Assembly: GCA_016271365.2 (NCBI GenBank)
Contig: CM057454.1
Span: 458,333,501 to 458,397,500 of the forward strand
DNA length: 64,000 nucleotides
Reading direction: 5' to 3'
Source: Neoceratodus forsteri
Taxonomy: Eukaryota > Chordata > Ceratodontiformes > Ceratodontidae
A program made the position numbers and the translations under genes. Position 1 is the stretch's first letter; each line of letters begins with the position of its first letter. The notes under the pieces are model-generated. The model searched no databases and was not told where the DNA came from. It saw only the letters and a program-made list of their open reading frames with translations. Below, piece by piece: positions 45,011 to 57,584 of the stretch.

Positions 45011-46319
45011 AGTTGGTGGTTTGATTGAACCTATGTTATCAAATGATTTTCAATATTCAACCATTCAGTTCAGCTTTATTAATTGACTCAGTATGAGACA
45101 TTATAAACATAAAAAAAGAAAAGTATACAACACAATATAAACATTTTTGTTAAAAAACACAGAACCATACATTTGAAGTGTTCTGCATTGTGCAGGACAT
45201 CCTGCATTTGCCCCCATTTCTTGAACTTGTCCTGCTGTTCCGCCAGCACCCACCATTGTCCCAGATTTGCTTGACAATGACAGTGCTGATGTCTGTGGGC
45301 CACCAGGTCCTTTAAATGTACGTGACTGGCTGGATTAGAATGAGAGTGAATGGCACAGTGGTGCAATGCTGGAAAATGAAGTTGGATTGGATTGGTAACT
45401 CCAAGTCTGCTCCTCCTCGCTCACATCTCAGCCAATGAAGAAAGGGCGCAGCTTGAATTTGGTGCTTTGAAGTGCACCACATGCACTGCTGCATGGCCGC
45501 ATGATGCACTGGCTGAAGAGAGTGTGATGAGGAGTGTGAGCACAGTTGGGACTTTGCAAACTGCAAACCAAAGGAGGATTATTTTCTGGAAACTGGAGTT
45601 TTTGTTTCTGAGCTCTGCTGAGCTAGTATTGATCCTGGTTCCTGTGGTCAGATTCTCATTTGTGGCACTGCTGGCCCAGAGGAGCTGAGTCCCAGAGTCC
45701 CCAAGCCTTTTAGGCTCCAAAGTTGCGGTTCCAGCTCAGGTTGTGTGGGGTCTCCAGCAGCAGAGACTAGAATAGCACCCTCTGCCCAGTCCGACAGTGA
45801 GCACACCAGGCAGCACAAGCAAGTCAGCGTGAGTAGCAGGCAGCAGCAAGTGCAGTTGGAGGATGGTCTGATGGACAAATGAGGTGGAGTTGGTTGCTGC
45901 TTAGCTTGCCACTGCTGACAGTTGCCACCAGATACAGAATCACTCCAGACCACACAGGAGCTCAACTCTACTCAGTGCTGGACCAAGTGCTACTCACTCT
46001 GCCTTCTGAGGTAGGTCAGATATACTTTACTTTACTGTGTAGTCTGTTGCAAGGGGGAACTCTCTGCACTGCAGTCTGTATCGACTTAAAGGGTTTGAAG
46101 GAATGAGGGGATGGAGACAAGGGGGAGTGAGTGAGCCTGTCCATGCCCTTAGTGCCTTGACTTGTTGGAAACTTAACTTGGATCTGACTGACTGCTACTG
46201 CTAGTGATGCCCCTTGCCCCAGTTGTCATAGGCAGCTGATCATAGCTCTATGAGTTCAGTCACTGACACTCCGAGTCCTCACATTATACCCCAGGGTTCC
46301 CTAAAGTGCTGAAATTCTA
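45011..46319. other. No gene recognised
   Basis: Short open frames up to about 105 codons on both strands without recognisable motifs. Confidence 0.4.
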
Positions 46320-46402
46320 ATGTCCCTTGTGGTGTCCCTCATTTCAGGGTGTGGTGTCCCTCATTGTCCCTCATTTCAAGGGTTGGTGTCCCTCATTTCA
46401 GA
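46320..46402 (+). repeat. Minisatellite, GTGTCCCTCATTTCAGG units
   Basis: Four imperfect units of about 20 bp built on TGTCCCTCATTTCA. Confidence 0.85.
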
Positions 46403-46839
46403 CTCCAGCGGTTGAGAAATATGCACAGAACAATAGTGTTCCTTTCAATGTAAAGACCACACTACTGTGAGAAATACCATTACTTTGATGCATTTTTTGA
46501 TGAATAGATAGATATTGGGCTCTATTTTCAAAGGGCCCTTTGATCCACGCAACTGCATCAAACAACCAGCTTGTGTCAGATCTATGTGTGCCAAATACTG
46601 TGCACCATATTTTGCAAGAAAAGCATTCTCTGTGACAAAGTCTCCCAAACTGATACAAGAGGTCCACTGCATCAACAAAATGATGCAAGGGATAAGAATG
46701 ATGCAAGCTGCACCAAAATAAATAATGCACGTTGAGTCAAAAATGGTGCAAGCTGAGTAAAGCAAGTTCTGGCAGAGCCACTACGACTGTGAATGCATTA
46801 ACTAGATAAGGGTGTTTCATGGGCTTAAACATAAACATT

Positions 46840-47330
46840 TATTTATTTAACAAATATCAGATTTACAAACCTTTGAGTCAGAGACTCATTTACAAAGGCA
46901 TCTCATCGAAACTAATACAAAGACAGCACAGTTAACAAGTCCAAAAACAATGGCTCAGAGAGCAGACAGTTATAACAATCATTCACTGGAGATACATGGG
47001 TAGCAGTAGATAAACAGATTACATAGTTTAGGCACATAGGCACCACATCAAGAAGACCAAAGCAGTTCAAACAATATACAGTAGCTAAAGCAAATAGACA
47101 TCAGGAGTCAAAGAGAAGCCCAGAGTGTTCACATGAAGGTTGTTGCATACATTAACTGAATCAAAGTATAGTACATTGAGAAAGGGCATATTTAAGCAAT
47201 AAGGCATGGAAGGGTGTGTGTTATCATGTAATAACATCACTCCTGGGGTGGGTTGAGGCACGAGGTGAAGCCAAGTATTTATTTATTTATTTGCAGGTAT
47301 TTATTTGATCCACTGGATCAGCAATATTTG
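46840..47330 (-). repeat. LINE-like 3' UTR with (AAAT)n ends, antisense
   Basis: Starts on plus with ATTTATTTATTTAAC followed by ACTCATTTACAAAGG, resembling the layout of the antisense 3' UTR at 11143. A second TATTTATTTATTTATTTGC lies at 47277-47296. No coding region. Confidence 0.35.
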
Positions 47331-47965
47331 CAGAAGCTGTGCCCAGTGCAGATTTTACAGCACTGGTCCTGGTCTGGTGATCTGGGTTTTACCCATACTA
47401 CACTGCATATGGCTTAGTGATATACTGTACAGATGGCTGCAGAGTCTAACCCATTGAAGGTTGAAGTTTCAGAAAACCATTATGCTACAAATATCAAGAC
47501 TCACTCCCTCCCTCATCCCCCAGTCACAATTAATCATCTACCAAAGTCATGCTTAAATACTGGTGCCTCTACATCCATGTCACTAAACTTTTAATGCCAA
47601 CATGCTTCTTCTGCTGCTGTGAGTTAAACTCTTTATTTAAAAATATTTTGTTGAGAAATTTTTGTTTTAGTATGTCCATGGTCAGGAAAAATGAATTTGT
47701 AAAAGAAACCAAAATCCCCATTTATCAGTTCATCGAATCACAATTCAGCATGTTATAAATTTTTCAGATTCTATGTGTAACCTACAGTAAGTCAAACAGA
47801 AATTAGACACAAATGCCTACCTATTTGCAAGTGAAGCAAATGTGGTTATTATCATTCAGTTGTAAACACCTATAGTCACAGCCAGGATTCACATTTTTAG
47901 ACTCTGGGTAAGTATGACAAGTTTCCTAAATACTGGTACCTTATCCAGCTGTGTTCTGCTTAATA

Positions 47966-47992
<27 letters not shown>
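47966..47992 (+). repeat. (TG)n microsatellite
   Basis: About 13 TG units followed by ATGTGTGCATGTG. Confidence 0.95.
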
Positions 47993-47999
<7 letters not shown>

Positions 48000-48707
48000 C
48001 ATGTGTTTAAGCATGTAACTTTCTATAGTATATTGTATAGCACTGTGAACCCTGGCTGCAGTGTTTTTTCTCTGCTGTGGCTAAGCAAGACACTGTACAA
48101 GACACTGGCCTGCTGTAGGGGCTATTAGACATCAAACCAAAGGGTACACTGTGAAGACTAACTTGGAGAAGAAGCAATAAAACAAACCTGAATGACAGCC
48201 CTCAGATGTCATAAAACACCCAGGGAAAATTAGAAAAACTCCTCTAAAAGTCTAGGCAGAAACAAAATACTGGATTGAAGTGAGAACTCAAAACTGGTAG
48301 TAATACATATATTCCTGATTTTAACATGCAGTTTTCCTTTAAGAAGATTCAGTAGAATATAAATAGCAGTCCAGAACTGCTTGCCTGAGAATGAAGTTGG
48401 TATATTATTTGGAAAAAGGAAAGGCTATGTCTCTTGCTATGCAATGTCCTGTAAAGTAACACACTGACTGCTCTTAGGATGGTAGTGTCAAATGCTGTGA
48501 CATGCCATGGGGAACTTGTTATGCAGAAAGTTCCAGGAAGTGTTTAACCCATTCTACTATCCAATTGTGCAAGTCAATTCCACTTCTCAAACTTAAAAAG
48601 AAAAATACACTTCATCACAGACTGTGTTTACCAAGCACTGTGCCCATGATTAACATAATTTGAACCCCATCCCCCCAAAAATGTGCCCTCACGTGAACAT
48701 GCATGAT

Positions 48708-48837
48708 TTATCTGTAAAGACAATAAAAAAAATGTATTTCTATATACATTAGTAACACCAATACTTTCAAGGTTATCTGTAAAGACAATTAAAATATTGT
48801 ATTTCTAAATGCATTACTAACACCAGTGCTTTCAAGA
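48708..48837 (+). repeat. 65-bp tandem duplication
   Basis: Units starting TTATCTGTAAAGACAAT at 48708 and 48773, with matching TGTATTTCTA and CTTTCAAG blocks; about 85 percent identical. Confidence 0.85.
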
Positions 48838-50189
48838 TTTTGAAACTACTAAAAAGATAAACTATATATATATAGATAGATAGAATATGGTAGGCAAATA
48901 TTGTTAATCCCAAAAGCTGAACTTTGTTTTTGGTATATAAATGTTTAAGAAATACCTGAAAGCTGTATATTTTCCTTAGTTTTTAGACACTTCTTAGTCT
49001 TTCCTTTTGAGACACCAGGTGACTCTGATAATCATTTGTTTCAAGGGTTTTTAAGTCAGTTTGAAGGCATTTTAAGTATCTTCTGTTCTAGCCCTTAACA
49101 AAATGCAGGGACGCCACAGACTTCTGTTCCTTGGACCATATCCCAAACATGTGAGTCTTCTTTCAGGATGATAGATCCACCTCATGCCCTTCCCACATGA
49201 ATAAAAAAAAAAGTGGGATGGACCTTTTGGAGCTTCTTGGGTGGAGGTGCGTGGACCTTACTTCCCCCAAACAAACAATGCTGCCTCCCACTACTCAGGT
49301 TCCAGTTCTTGTACCACCCATTTAAGAAAGAAAATCGTACCCTGCAACCATTGACTAACTTGAAAGCATATTTATTTGAGGGCAGAAAACATTTCTTGGA
49401 GGAGGATAAGGCAGAGGAGACTATTTACACCTTCAGTCAGTTCCACGGACAGAAAACATGACATCACTCCTTTTGTACATGCAATATTCCTGTAGGCTCT
49501 GCCCACAGTCGTAAAAAATAACTCAAGGAATGAAAATGATGCAAACTGAGCAAAAAAATGGTACAAGCATAGTGAAAATAAATGATGCAAGTTGAGTAAA
49601 AAATGACGCAAAGGACAAGAATGACGTAAGCTAAGTCAAAAAATATGGCATATGAATTGGCCAAGATTAAGTGCCCAACATGTTCTGAACTAGTCCTGTA
49701 GGAGAATACAGGCCCTTAATAGTAGCATAGTCAGATCTGACCACCTGCTGTGTGCCTCTTTATATGCTCTAGTATCCCTTAGACCAGCTCTGGCTGGTCT
49801 AACAGCGACATGCATCTTAGGCACAAAGACAGGACTTGCATTACTTGCATTCTTTGAAAATCCCAAATAAGGGAAAGATGCATCATTTCCGTGATGCAGG
49901 CATCCCTTCCAACATGGCGCAGGCATTTGTTTTTGTGTAAGAATGGTGCAAGTCATTGTCGTGTGCAGACCTGTTTTTGACACAAGCACCAATTGAAAAT
50001 CAGAATTGGTGCAAGGTTTGACACATCCTGCTCCTTGCGTCAGTTGTTTTTGACGTAAGCACACTGTGTCATTCTTTGACCTTTGAAAATCCAGCCCATG
50101 TTCTATAATGTGCAAGGTACTGACAGTTGTGGGTGTATATAACTAACTGAAGTTCAAGAAAGATAACAGTCAAATTTACATAGTACTAT

Positions 50190-52978
50190 ATAACACATAA
50201 TTTCTGTTATGGAAGGAAAGAAAGGAGGGGGATTGGTGCTTTATGTAAAGGAAAACATACAAGCAACAGAAATATAATGAATTCAGGTGGGGGGGGTGTT
50301 GTGGGTCACCCTAGAGTCGGGGAAATGGAGCCACTATTTGGACAGGCATGGTCTACAGGCCTCCAACACGGGGTGGACTTAGATGAGGAAATGTTAGAAG
50401 CAATTGGCAAAATGGCTGAAAAGGGGGAGGTGTTGCTGGTGGAGGACTCCAATCTGCCAAATGTAGATTGGAGCCTACCTGCTGCAGCTTCAGCTAGAAG
50501 CAGGAACATCCTTGGCTCCGTACAGGGGGTGTTCCTCAGGCAACTTGTCAGTGAACCCACTTGCAATGTGGAAATACTGGATCTGGTACTCACTAACAGA
50601 GACATGTTGCAGACATCAAGGTACAGTAGGAGGCCAACTAGGGAATAATGATCACTGTATAGTGTAGTTCAGTATAAGGATGGATGTGGAAATGAAGCAC
50701 ACAAGGGTGAGGGTCCTGGACTTTATGAAGGTAGATTTTAAAAGGCTGGGCGATGCTTCAGGGATGACCTGCTGAGGGAGAGGGGATGACCTGGATAGTG
50801 TGGAGGAACAGTGGATGAAGCTAAAAATGGCCATAGAGAAGGCAACAAACTGCTGCATCAAGCAAGTGAGCAAAAGCAAGAGGAAAAAGACACTGCTATG
50901 GTTCTTGAAAGAGGTGGCAGAAAAGGTAAAGGTAAAGGCTAAAACAATAGCATTCAGAAGGCATAAGAATAGGAAAAGAGAGGAGGATAGTGAGGTGTAT
51001 CGGGGCAGCAGAGGAAAGCATGTGAGAGCAGTAAGGAACATGAAAGGTGCAAACTGAAGAGACAATAGCCCAGGTGGTGACGAAATGGGACAAGACATGT
51101 TTTAGGTATGTAAGTGACAGGAGGAAAAGCAGGGATGGGATTGCATGGTTAAAAAGGGAAGGCAGGGACTGTGCAGAGGGGACCACAAAAAAGCGGAAAT
51201 CCTGAACAAATGCTTTTGTTCATTGTTCACAGAGAAAGAAGAAAGGGAGGGGCCACAAAAAAGTAACAGTAGCATTGGAGGGAAGAGGTGGACACTAGTC
51301 CATTTTCAGAGGATAGTGTCCTGAAGGAACTCCTTAATCTGAAAGTGGGCAAAGCAATGGGGCCAGATGGGGTGCATCCAAGGATATTGAGGGAGCGCAA
51401 GGAGGTAGTGGCTGGAGGTACTGACTGCACCTCTGACAGTCCTGTTTAACAACTCATTGGAAACAGGAGTGGTTCCAGGGGACTGGAGGAGGGCAGATGT
51501 ACAGTATTCCCAATTCACAAAAGTGGTAGCAAGGAAGAGGCTGGCAAGTATAGACCAGTCAACCTGACATTGGTGGTGTGAACGTTAATGGAGTCACTGC
51601 TGAAGGATTGTGAAACAGCTTAAATACAATGGGTTACAAGACCTGAGGCAGTATGGATTTGGGGGGATGGGTGTGGGGGTTGGGAGGGGTGGGGGAGTTC
51701 ATGTCAAATGAATCTGATAGAGTTTTTTGACTGGGTGACCAAGGAATTAGATCAGGGTAGAGCAGTAGTTGTGTCCTATCTAGATTTCAGTAAGGCTTTC
51801 AACACCATTCCACACAGGAGGCTAGTAAGTAAGCTGAGCAGCTTAGGAGTGTGTACAAAGGTGGTAAACTAGGTAAGAAATTGGTTAGGGGATAGGTGGC
51901 AGAGGGTGGTAGTAAACAGAGTTCACTCCAAGAAAGGGAGGGTGACCAGCAGGGTGCCTCAGGGATCAATGCTGGGACCAGTCCTGTTTAATATCTTTGT
52001 GACATTGCAGAGGGTCTGGAAGGGAAGGTCTATCTCTTTACAGATGGCACCAAAATCTGCAATAGGGCGAACACTCTGGGGGGGTGGAAAGGATGAGCAG
52101 AGACTTTAGAAAACCCGAGAAGTGATCAAGGGTATAGCAGCTGGGCTTCAATGTGAAAAAATGCAAAGTAATGTACTTAGGGCACAGAAACCCAGACGCA
52201 GAGTACAAAAATAAGATGACCGATACTAATAACCACCAAGCAGGAAATGGACCTGGGGCAATCATATTGGTTGACCAAAAGGTGGCCAGTCAGTGTAACA
52301 AGGCAGTAGGGAGGGCTAATGGATAATGGGAAGCATAGGGAGGGGTATCACCAGCAGAAAGAGGGAGGTGGTACTGCCTCTGTATAGATCGCTAGTAAAC
52401 CTCCCCCCCCAGAGTACTGTGTCCAGTTCTAGAGATCCCAACTCCAGAAGGATATAGACAGAATGAAGGTGGTCCAGAGGAGGGCAACTAAAATGGTCCA
52501 GGCTCTGCATTAGAAACCCTATTGGGAGAGAATTAATGACCTAAGTATGTATACCCTGGATGAGAGGATGGGAGATATGCTAGAAACTTTAAAATATCTC
52601 ATGGGGCAAATAAGATACAACAGGGAAGGATTTTTCAGAAAAAATGGTACTCAAGGACAAGGGGGCATCATAAAAAGCTGAAGGGGGTTAGATTCAGGAG
52701 AGATGTGAGGAAGTTCTTCTTCACAGAAAGAGTGGTGAATTCCTGGAACAGTCTTCCAGTGGAGGTGGTGGGCAGTGAAAACAGTGGTGGGGTTCAAGAA
52801 TGCATGGGATAGGCATAAGGGAATCTTAGGGAAAGGGAAGGGAGTGGGTGAATGGGCTGGAGATCAAGGAGGATCTAAAGTGATACTACAGGCAAGGAAT
52901 AGGCAAGGAAAAATGGGCAGACTAGGTGAGCCATATGGTCCTTATCTGATGGCAGATTCTGTGTTTCCATAGATACAC
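50190..52978 (+). mobile_element. CR1 LINE copy 3, decayed
   Basis: Endonuclease traces (GGLVLYVKENIQAT, MAEKGEVLLVEDSNLPNVDW, where the usual GD is ED), then RT: KVGKAMGPDGVHPRILR, YLDFSKAFNTIPHRRL-like, VPQGSMLGPVLFNIF, and LFTDGTKICNR in place of FADDTKI, so the second catalytic Asp is lost. The 3' UTR ends CCATATGGTCCTTATCTGATGGCAGATTCTG. Many stops and frame changes and a G-rich insertion at 51660-51700. It is older than copies 1 and 2. Confidence 0.85.
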
Positions 52979-53324
52979 AGGATTTAAAACCAATTGTTCA
53001 AAGGAATCCCCCCTTCCAAAAATGTTTTATACTGCACCATGGTGGTTGAAGTCCCAGCTGTTCTAATTGGGTAGCAAAACATAAAGGAGGCTTCGGTTAT
53101 GCTGCTAGGAGTGTGTCTTGATTTATTCATCATGGCCAAATGTAGTCATGCATTAAGTCCTCACAGCCTGGAACAGCTTAAGCTAAAGGTAAAATAATAA
53201 TAAAAGTAATAGCCTCTGGGAGCATTTCAACAGATCAAAGTTTAGAAAATGGTATACTTTCCTAGGAGAGCTATTAAAAGGTTAATATAGCCAAAAAAAC
53301 CTTTTCCTCAATAAAGGGATTATA

Positions 53325-53915
53325 CAGAAACATAGACTTTGACAGCAGATAAGGACCGCTTGGCCCACCTAGTCTGCCCATTTCCCTACCTACAAGATAA
53401 GCTGCAGATCCTATTTAACCAACAGCCTATTTCTTCCTACCCCCCACAAAAATTGCCTTATGTCTGTCCCATGCATTCTTGAATTCTCCCACAGTTTTAG
53501 GCCCCACAACTTCCCCAGGAAGGCTGTTCCATGCGTCCACCACCCTCTCTGTGAAAAAATACTTCCTCACATTGCCCCTGAGCCGTCCCCCCTCTATCCT
53601 CAAATTGTGTCCCTTTGTTCTTGCACATCTCTTTTTCTGAAAGATGCTACCCTCTTGGACTTTGTTGATTCCACTGAGGTACTTAAACATTTCTATCATG
53701 TCCCCCCACTCCCTCCTTTCCTCAAGGGTATACATATTAAGCTCCTTTAGTCTCTCCTCTTATGGCTTCTCTTGCAGACCCTGCACCACTTTAGTTGCCC
53801 TCCTCTGAACTGCCTCCATCCTGTCTCTGTCCTTGCGGAGATGGGGTCTCCAGAACTGGATGCAGTATTCCAAATGGGGTCTCACCAATTGTCTGTACAG
53901 GGGGATAACGTATAA
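53325..53915 (-). mobile_element. CR1 LINE copy 4, 3' fragment
   Basis: The minus strand encodes [54 protein letters not shown] and KYFFTERVVDAWNSLPGEVV, then the 3' UTR and a GTCTATGTTTCTG tail. The frame 53735-53427 is intact. It is severely 5'-truncated near 53915 and close in sequence to copies 1 and 2. It lies tail to tail with copy 3. Confidence 0.9.
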
Positions 53916-53919
53916 TGTT

Positions 53920-55370
53920 CCACTTATACAAAATTTTCTAGCCCTGGTAAAACCTTTACTAATGGCATTTCCATTGCAAGATCTGTAGTGATCTATAAAA
54001 ATTCTCATTTCCGTTTTCCACATTCACTGATCATAATTAGAGAGTGGATGTCAATCAGTGTCACAGAATGGTATTCTCCAAGACCAGGCCCCTTTCTATA
54101 AATCTGGGAATAACATATGATTACTCGAAGCAGTAGTGCAAGTGAGGTATAAAAGAGAGTTGTGGTTAACAAGAAGTCTTTTCATGGTTAACAATAGCTT
54201 TAGGCAGAGAAAGGGATGAACAACCTTCTTTAGACTTTTCTAGGGGCCTGGACTTCATAAAACACCAACCAGGCAGCAAGCCCTAGCTGAAACCTCAATT
54301 CCTCATAGCATCAGCTGTTAGTGAAAGGAGGGGGTTTTATATCAGAGAGAGCATACTTAGTTACAGATCTAATGCTAGTAAACTGATGGGTTTGAATGAT
54401 CATGTGATCTTTTAAAAAAGGATTATTTTGAAATAAAAAGGACAACATGACTATAAGTAACTAAAAAATAACTAAAAAGAATATACCACTTACTGCCTAA
54501 CAAAATGTAAAATAAAAATAGGTAGATGGGTAAAAAATATACAAGTACTGATGCACTTATACACCCAAATGCACATAGATTAAACTACATGCCCTGCGCT
54601 CCGAGGAGTTGTACTGCTGCACAAAATTTACCCCAAATCTAATTCAGGCAACACTCGATCTGAAACCGCACTACTGGGTGAAAAGAAAACCTAAAAGACC
54701 AGCACAAAGTGCAAACCAGCATTGAGTAAATATTTTTAAAGTGGTTGTGTAAAATGCTTTAAAGTGTTTTAAAACTGTGATGTCCGTCCACCTCCAGAAA
54801 CATGATTTACTGAGTGGGTGAGGGAAGTTGTTGATTTTTGACTTTAAGAGCCTTCATTCTTATCATTTTACGCCTTTCTTCCATTCATCAATCTAGATTC
54901 ATTCCTGTCTCCAAGCCAGACCCTCAGGTTTAATTTTCTGTGCTTCCACTCTTCCATGCTCCTCTCTCAAGTATCCTCCAATATCCTCCTATTGCACCTC
55001 TGTTCACTGGATTGAACAGCTTCTGATGGGAACTCTTCCTCTACCACTCCATCCTCCAGCCTAGCTATCCCAGTTGTCTCATTCTTCCCACTGTCTTTCT
55101 CCAGATTTTCATAGGAACAGAGCAAACACTACAAAAATAAACTTTTGTCAATGCCGAATGTTGATTGCTTTGCTCCGTTGAGCTCGTTCAGTCCCCCTTA
55201 CTCACCCGCTCATTCTGTTTGTCCTGGCGTTGCAGACTGCCCTTTTATGCTGGGATCCTACCTGAGTTGGCACCTTTTACTGGCCAGAAAGAAATCTGCA
55301 GCAGTCCTGACAGAGCTCAGTTGAGCTCGGTCACTCCCCCCCTTTCACTCGCTCGATCCTAATCTGCCCC
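53920..55370. other. No gene recognised
   Basis: A/T-rich DNA without recognisable coding or repeat structure; 55160-55370 is slightly GC-richer with two similar GAGCTCGTTCAGTCCCCC / GAGCTCGGTCACTCCCCC words 145 bp apart. Confidence 0.4.
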
Positions 55371-56420
55371 AAACACTGATTTACGAAAGTGACTGCAGTA
55401 TTCTGCGCTGGAAACATGAAAATACATTTTGGCTAGGATGTGAAAAATGGCAGCTGTACTGTTCATAAGGAGGTGTGAAAAAATGCCAGTGTTAAAAATC
55501 TGGAGTGAAAATATTGCAAATTGGCGAAGTTACGAGCATGCGTGGAAACTGCGCAATGCACACTCGTAACACAGTAATTTTATGGACTTTCATCACAAAA
55601 TTTTCAACATAGGCATTTTAGGACCTCTGCTAATGAACAGTGTCACTGTGATTTTCGTAATGCATCCCGAACACTGATTTCCCACAGCGCCCACGCTATT
55701 CTGTGCCGGAAGTGCGAAAACACATTTTGGCCAGGATGTGAAAAATGACAGCTACACTGTTCATAAGGAGGTGTGGAACAATGGCAATGTTGAACATCTG
55801 GAGTGAAAATATTGCAAATTGGCGGAGTTACGAGCGTGTGTGGAAACTGCACAACGCATGCTCGTAACACAGTCATTTTATGGACTTTCATCATCAAATT
55901 TTCAACATAGGCATTTTAGGATCTCTGCTAATGAACAGTGTCACTGTGATTTTCATAATGTGTCCCAAACACTAATTTCCCACAGCAACCGTGCTATCCT
56001 GTGCTGGAAGTGCGAAAACGCATTTTCGCCATGATGTGGAAAGTGACAGCTGTACTGTTCATAAGGAGGTGCGGGAAAATGGCAATGTTGAAAATCTGGA
56101 GTGGAAATATTGCAAATTTGCGAAGTTATGAGAATGTATAGCAACTGCGCAATGCACGCTTGTAAAACAGTCATTTCTTGAATTTTTTCCACCAAATTTG
56201 CAACATAGACTTTTTGAGAGCCCACCTCATGAACACTGGCACTGTCATTTTGTTAATTGGTCCCGAAAGGTGATTCTGTGCAGTGACCACAAAATCACCT
56301 TTCTGGGCCAAATAATGCCATGACAGTGGCTGAATTCATGAGGAGGGTCCCAAAAACCCTATGTTGAAAATTTGGTGCCAAAACCCCCAAAAATGCCTCA
56401 GATATGCATCAAAGTTAAAA
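55371..56420 (+). repeat. Tandem array, period 298 bp, three full units and a partial fourth
   Basis: Matching points recur at 55374, 55672, 55970 and 56268, exactly 298 bp apart. Each unit starts AACACTGATTT-like and includes AAAACACATTTTGGC, CTGTACTGTTCATAAGGAGG, GAAAATATTGCAAATT and TTTCAACATAGGCATTTTAG. Unit 4 is more diverged and fades near 56420. Repeated ATTTTGTGATGAAAGTC-like open frames on the minus strand are by-products of the repeat. Confidence 0.9.
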
Positions 56421-56756
56421 AAAGCCCTATTTATGCCATTATACAGCTTACCGGCATGTTCTCAGTTTGCGATTGGCTTTGAAGAGTGCAGACGTGTTCC
56501 CAGTCCACCGAAGATCATCATGCCGGAAACGCTGGTAAGTATGGGGTGAGGGGGATGTGTGGGGAGGCAGGGTGTGCAGAGGGTGGGTGCGGGTTGTGGG
56601 AGGGGGGCAGGGAGACAGCGAGGGACCATTTTCTTTCTCTACAGGTTAAAAAAAAATGAACATCATGGGACGGTTTTCTTTTTTTACAGGGCTATTTGTC
56701 ACGCTGGGTGGGCTTCTAGTTTGCCAACAGAGTGTTTCTTTTGGCAGGCAGCTCTA

Positions 56757-57095
56757 GCTGATGGGGGATTGGGCACCCCCTTCGGCACAAAAGGGGGGGC
56801 ACCCTCTCGGCACAACTGCACTGGGTTTTTGGGGGTGGAATTATGCCGATGGGGAGTGAACTCCCCCATCGGCAAATTAAACTGTGAAGGGGGAAATAAT
56901 GCCAATGGGGAGTGGGCTCCCCCATTGGCAACATGAACTCAGGGCACTGAAGCCGATGGGGATTAGGCCCCTTGCAAACAAACACTGTGGTGGGACACTT
57001 GCTGCCGAGGGGGAGTGGGCACCCCCTTGGCAGTGGGGTATGTTATATTGTTTGTGAACATGGCGGCAAGCCACCACCATGTTCACAAACAATAT
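56757..57095. repeat. Cluster of strong palindromes (hairpins)
   Basis: Five related hairpins lie at about 56757-56786, 56844-56874, 56900-56930, 56951-56976 and 57002-57032. They have the form TGCCGATGGGG..CCCCCATCGGCA with 2-8 base loops. A sixth, 57045-57095, has perfect 19-bp arms (ATATTGTTTGTGAACATGG) around a 13-base loop. Compensating changes between copies (CGAT/ATCG against CAAT/ATTG) keep the stems paired. Confidence 0.85.
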
Positions 57096-57584
57096 CACAG
57101 TACCAAGGTTCTGCCCAGCAACGACAGGTCGCTCCCTCATTGCAGCGAAATGGCTTATGCTACAATGATGAAGCGGCCCCTGATTGCAGTAGCTGAAACC
57201 TTACAAGGTTGTGGCACGCTGGCTGAACTAGTGTCAGCAGCAGCATGCCACCCCATTGGAAACAGTGGACCAAGCCTCCAAAGGCTGTGGGGGCACTAGC
57301 CACAACAGTGCCGCACCTCCACAACCTGCTTCTTCAGCAAGCTGTCGTAATATGTTTCTTGCACATGTGCGCAATCAACATAAAAAAAGGGGGGTACTAT
57401 TCAAGTGCAGTATCCTGGGTTTTAACCTTTTCAAATTTGTAAACGGTTAAAAGCCCTTTGAGGTACTGATGGCATACCTTACACTGCTGTAAAAATCACC
57501 TAGTCACAATCAGCTGAGTTCTAAATCCTGAATCCAGCTCTCCACTCTCACCACATGGCAGCCATCACCATTCAGCCATTAACT

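Larger units (their letters stand above)
47331..49490. other. No gene recognised
   Basis: A/T-rich; includes a TG microsatellite and a 65-bp tandem duplication listed separately. Open frames are short. Confidence 0.4.
46517..50097. mobile_element. Possible Harbinger-like non-autonomous element, 3.6 kb with insertions
   Basis: The left end GGGCTCTATTTTCAAAGG (46517) is the near complement of the right end CCTTTGAAAATCCAGCCC (ends 50097). Both ends are followed inward by repeated words of the form AATGATGCAAGCTGAGTAAA (46690-46765 and 49530-49650). No transposase. A LINE 3' UTR (46840-47330) and other DNA lie inside. Flanks ATT and ATG do not match, so the two ends may instead belong to two separate MITEs. 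Confidence 0.45.

Noticed and set aside
55371..56420. CRISPR-like array
   Set aside because: Period of 298 bp with whole-unit homology, no short repeats separated by unique spacers, and a vertebrate context.
56757..57095. Bacterial-type terminators or a riboswitch
   Set aside because: Hairpins lack following T-runs and the sequence is vertebrate; palindromic repeat DNA is the simpler reading.
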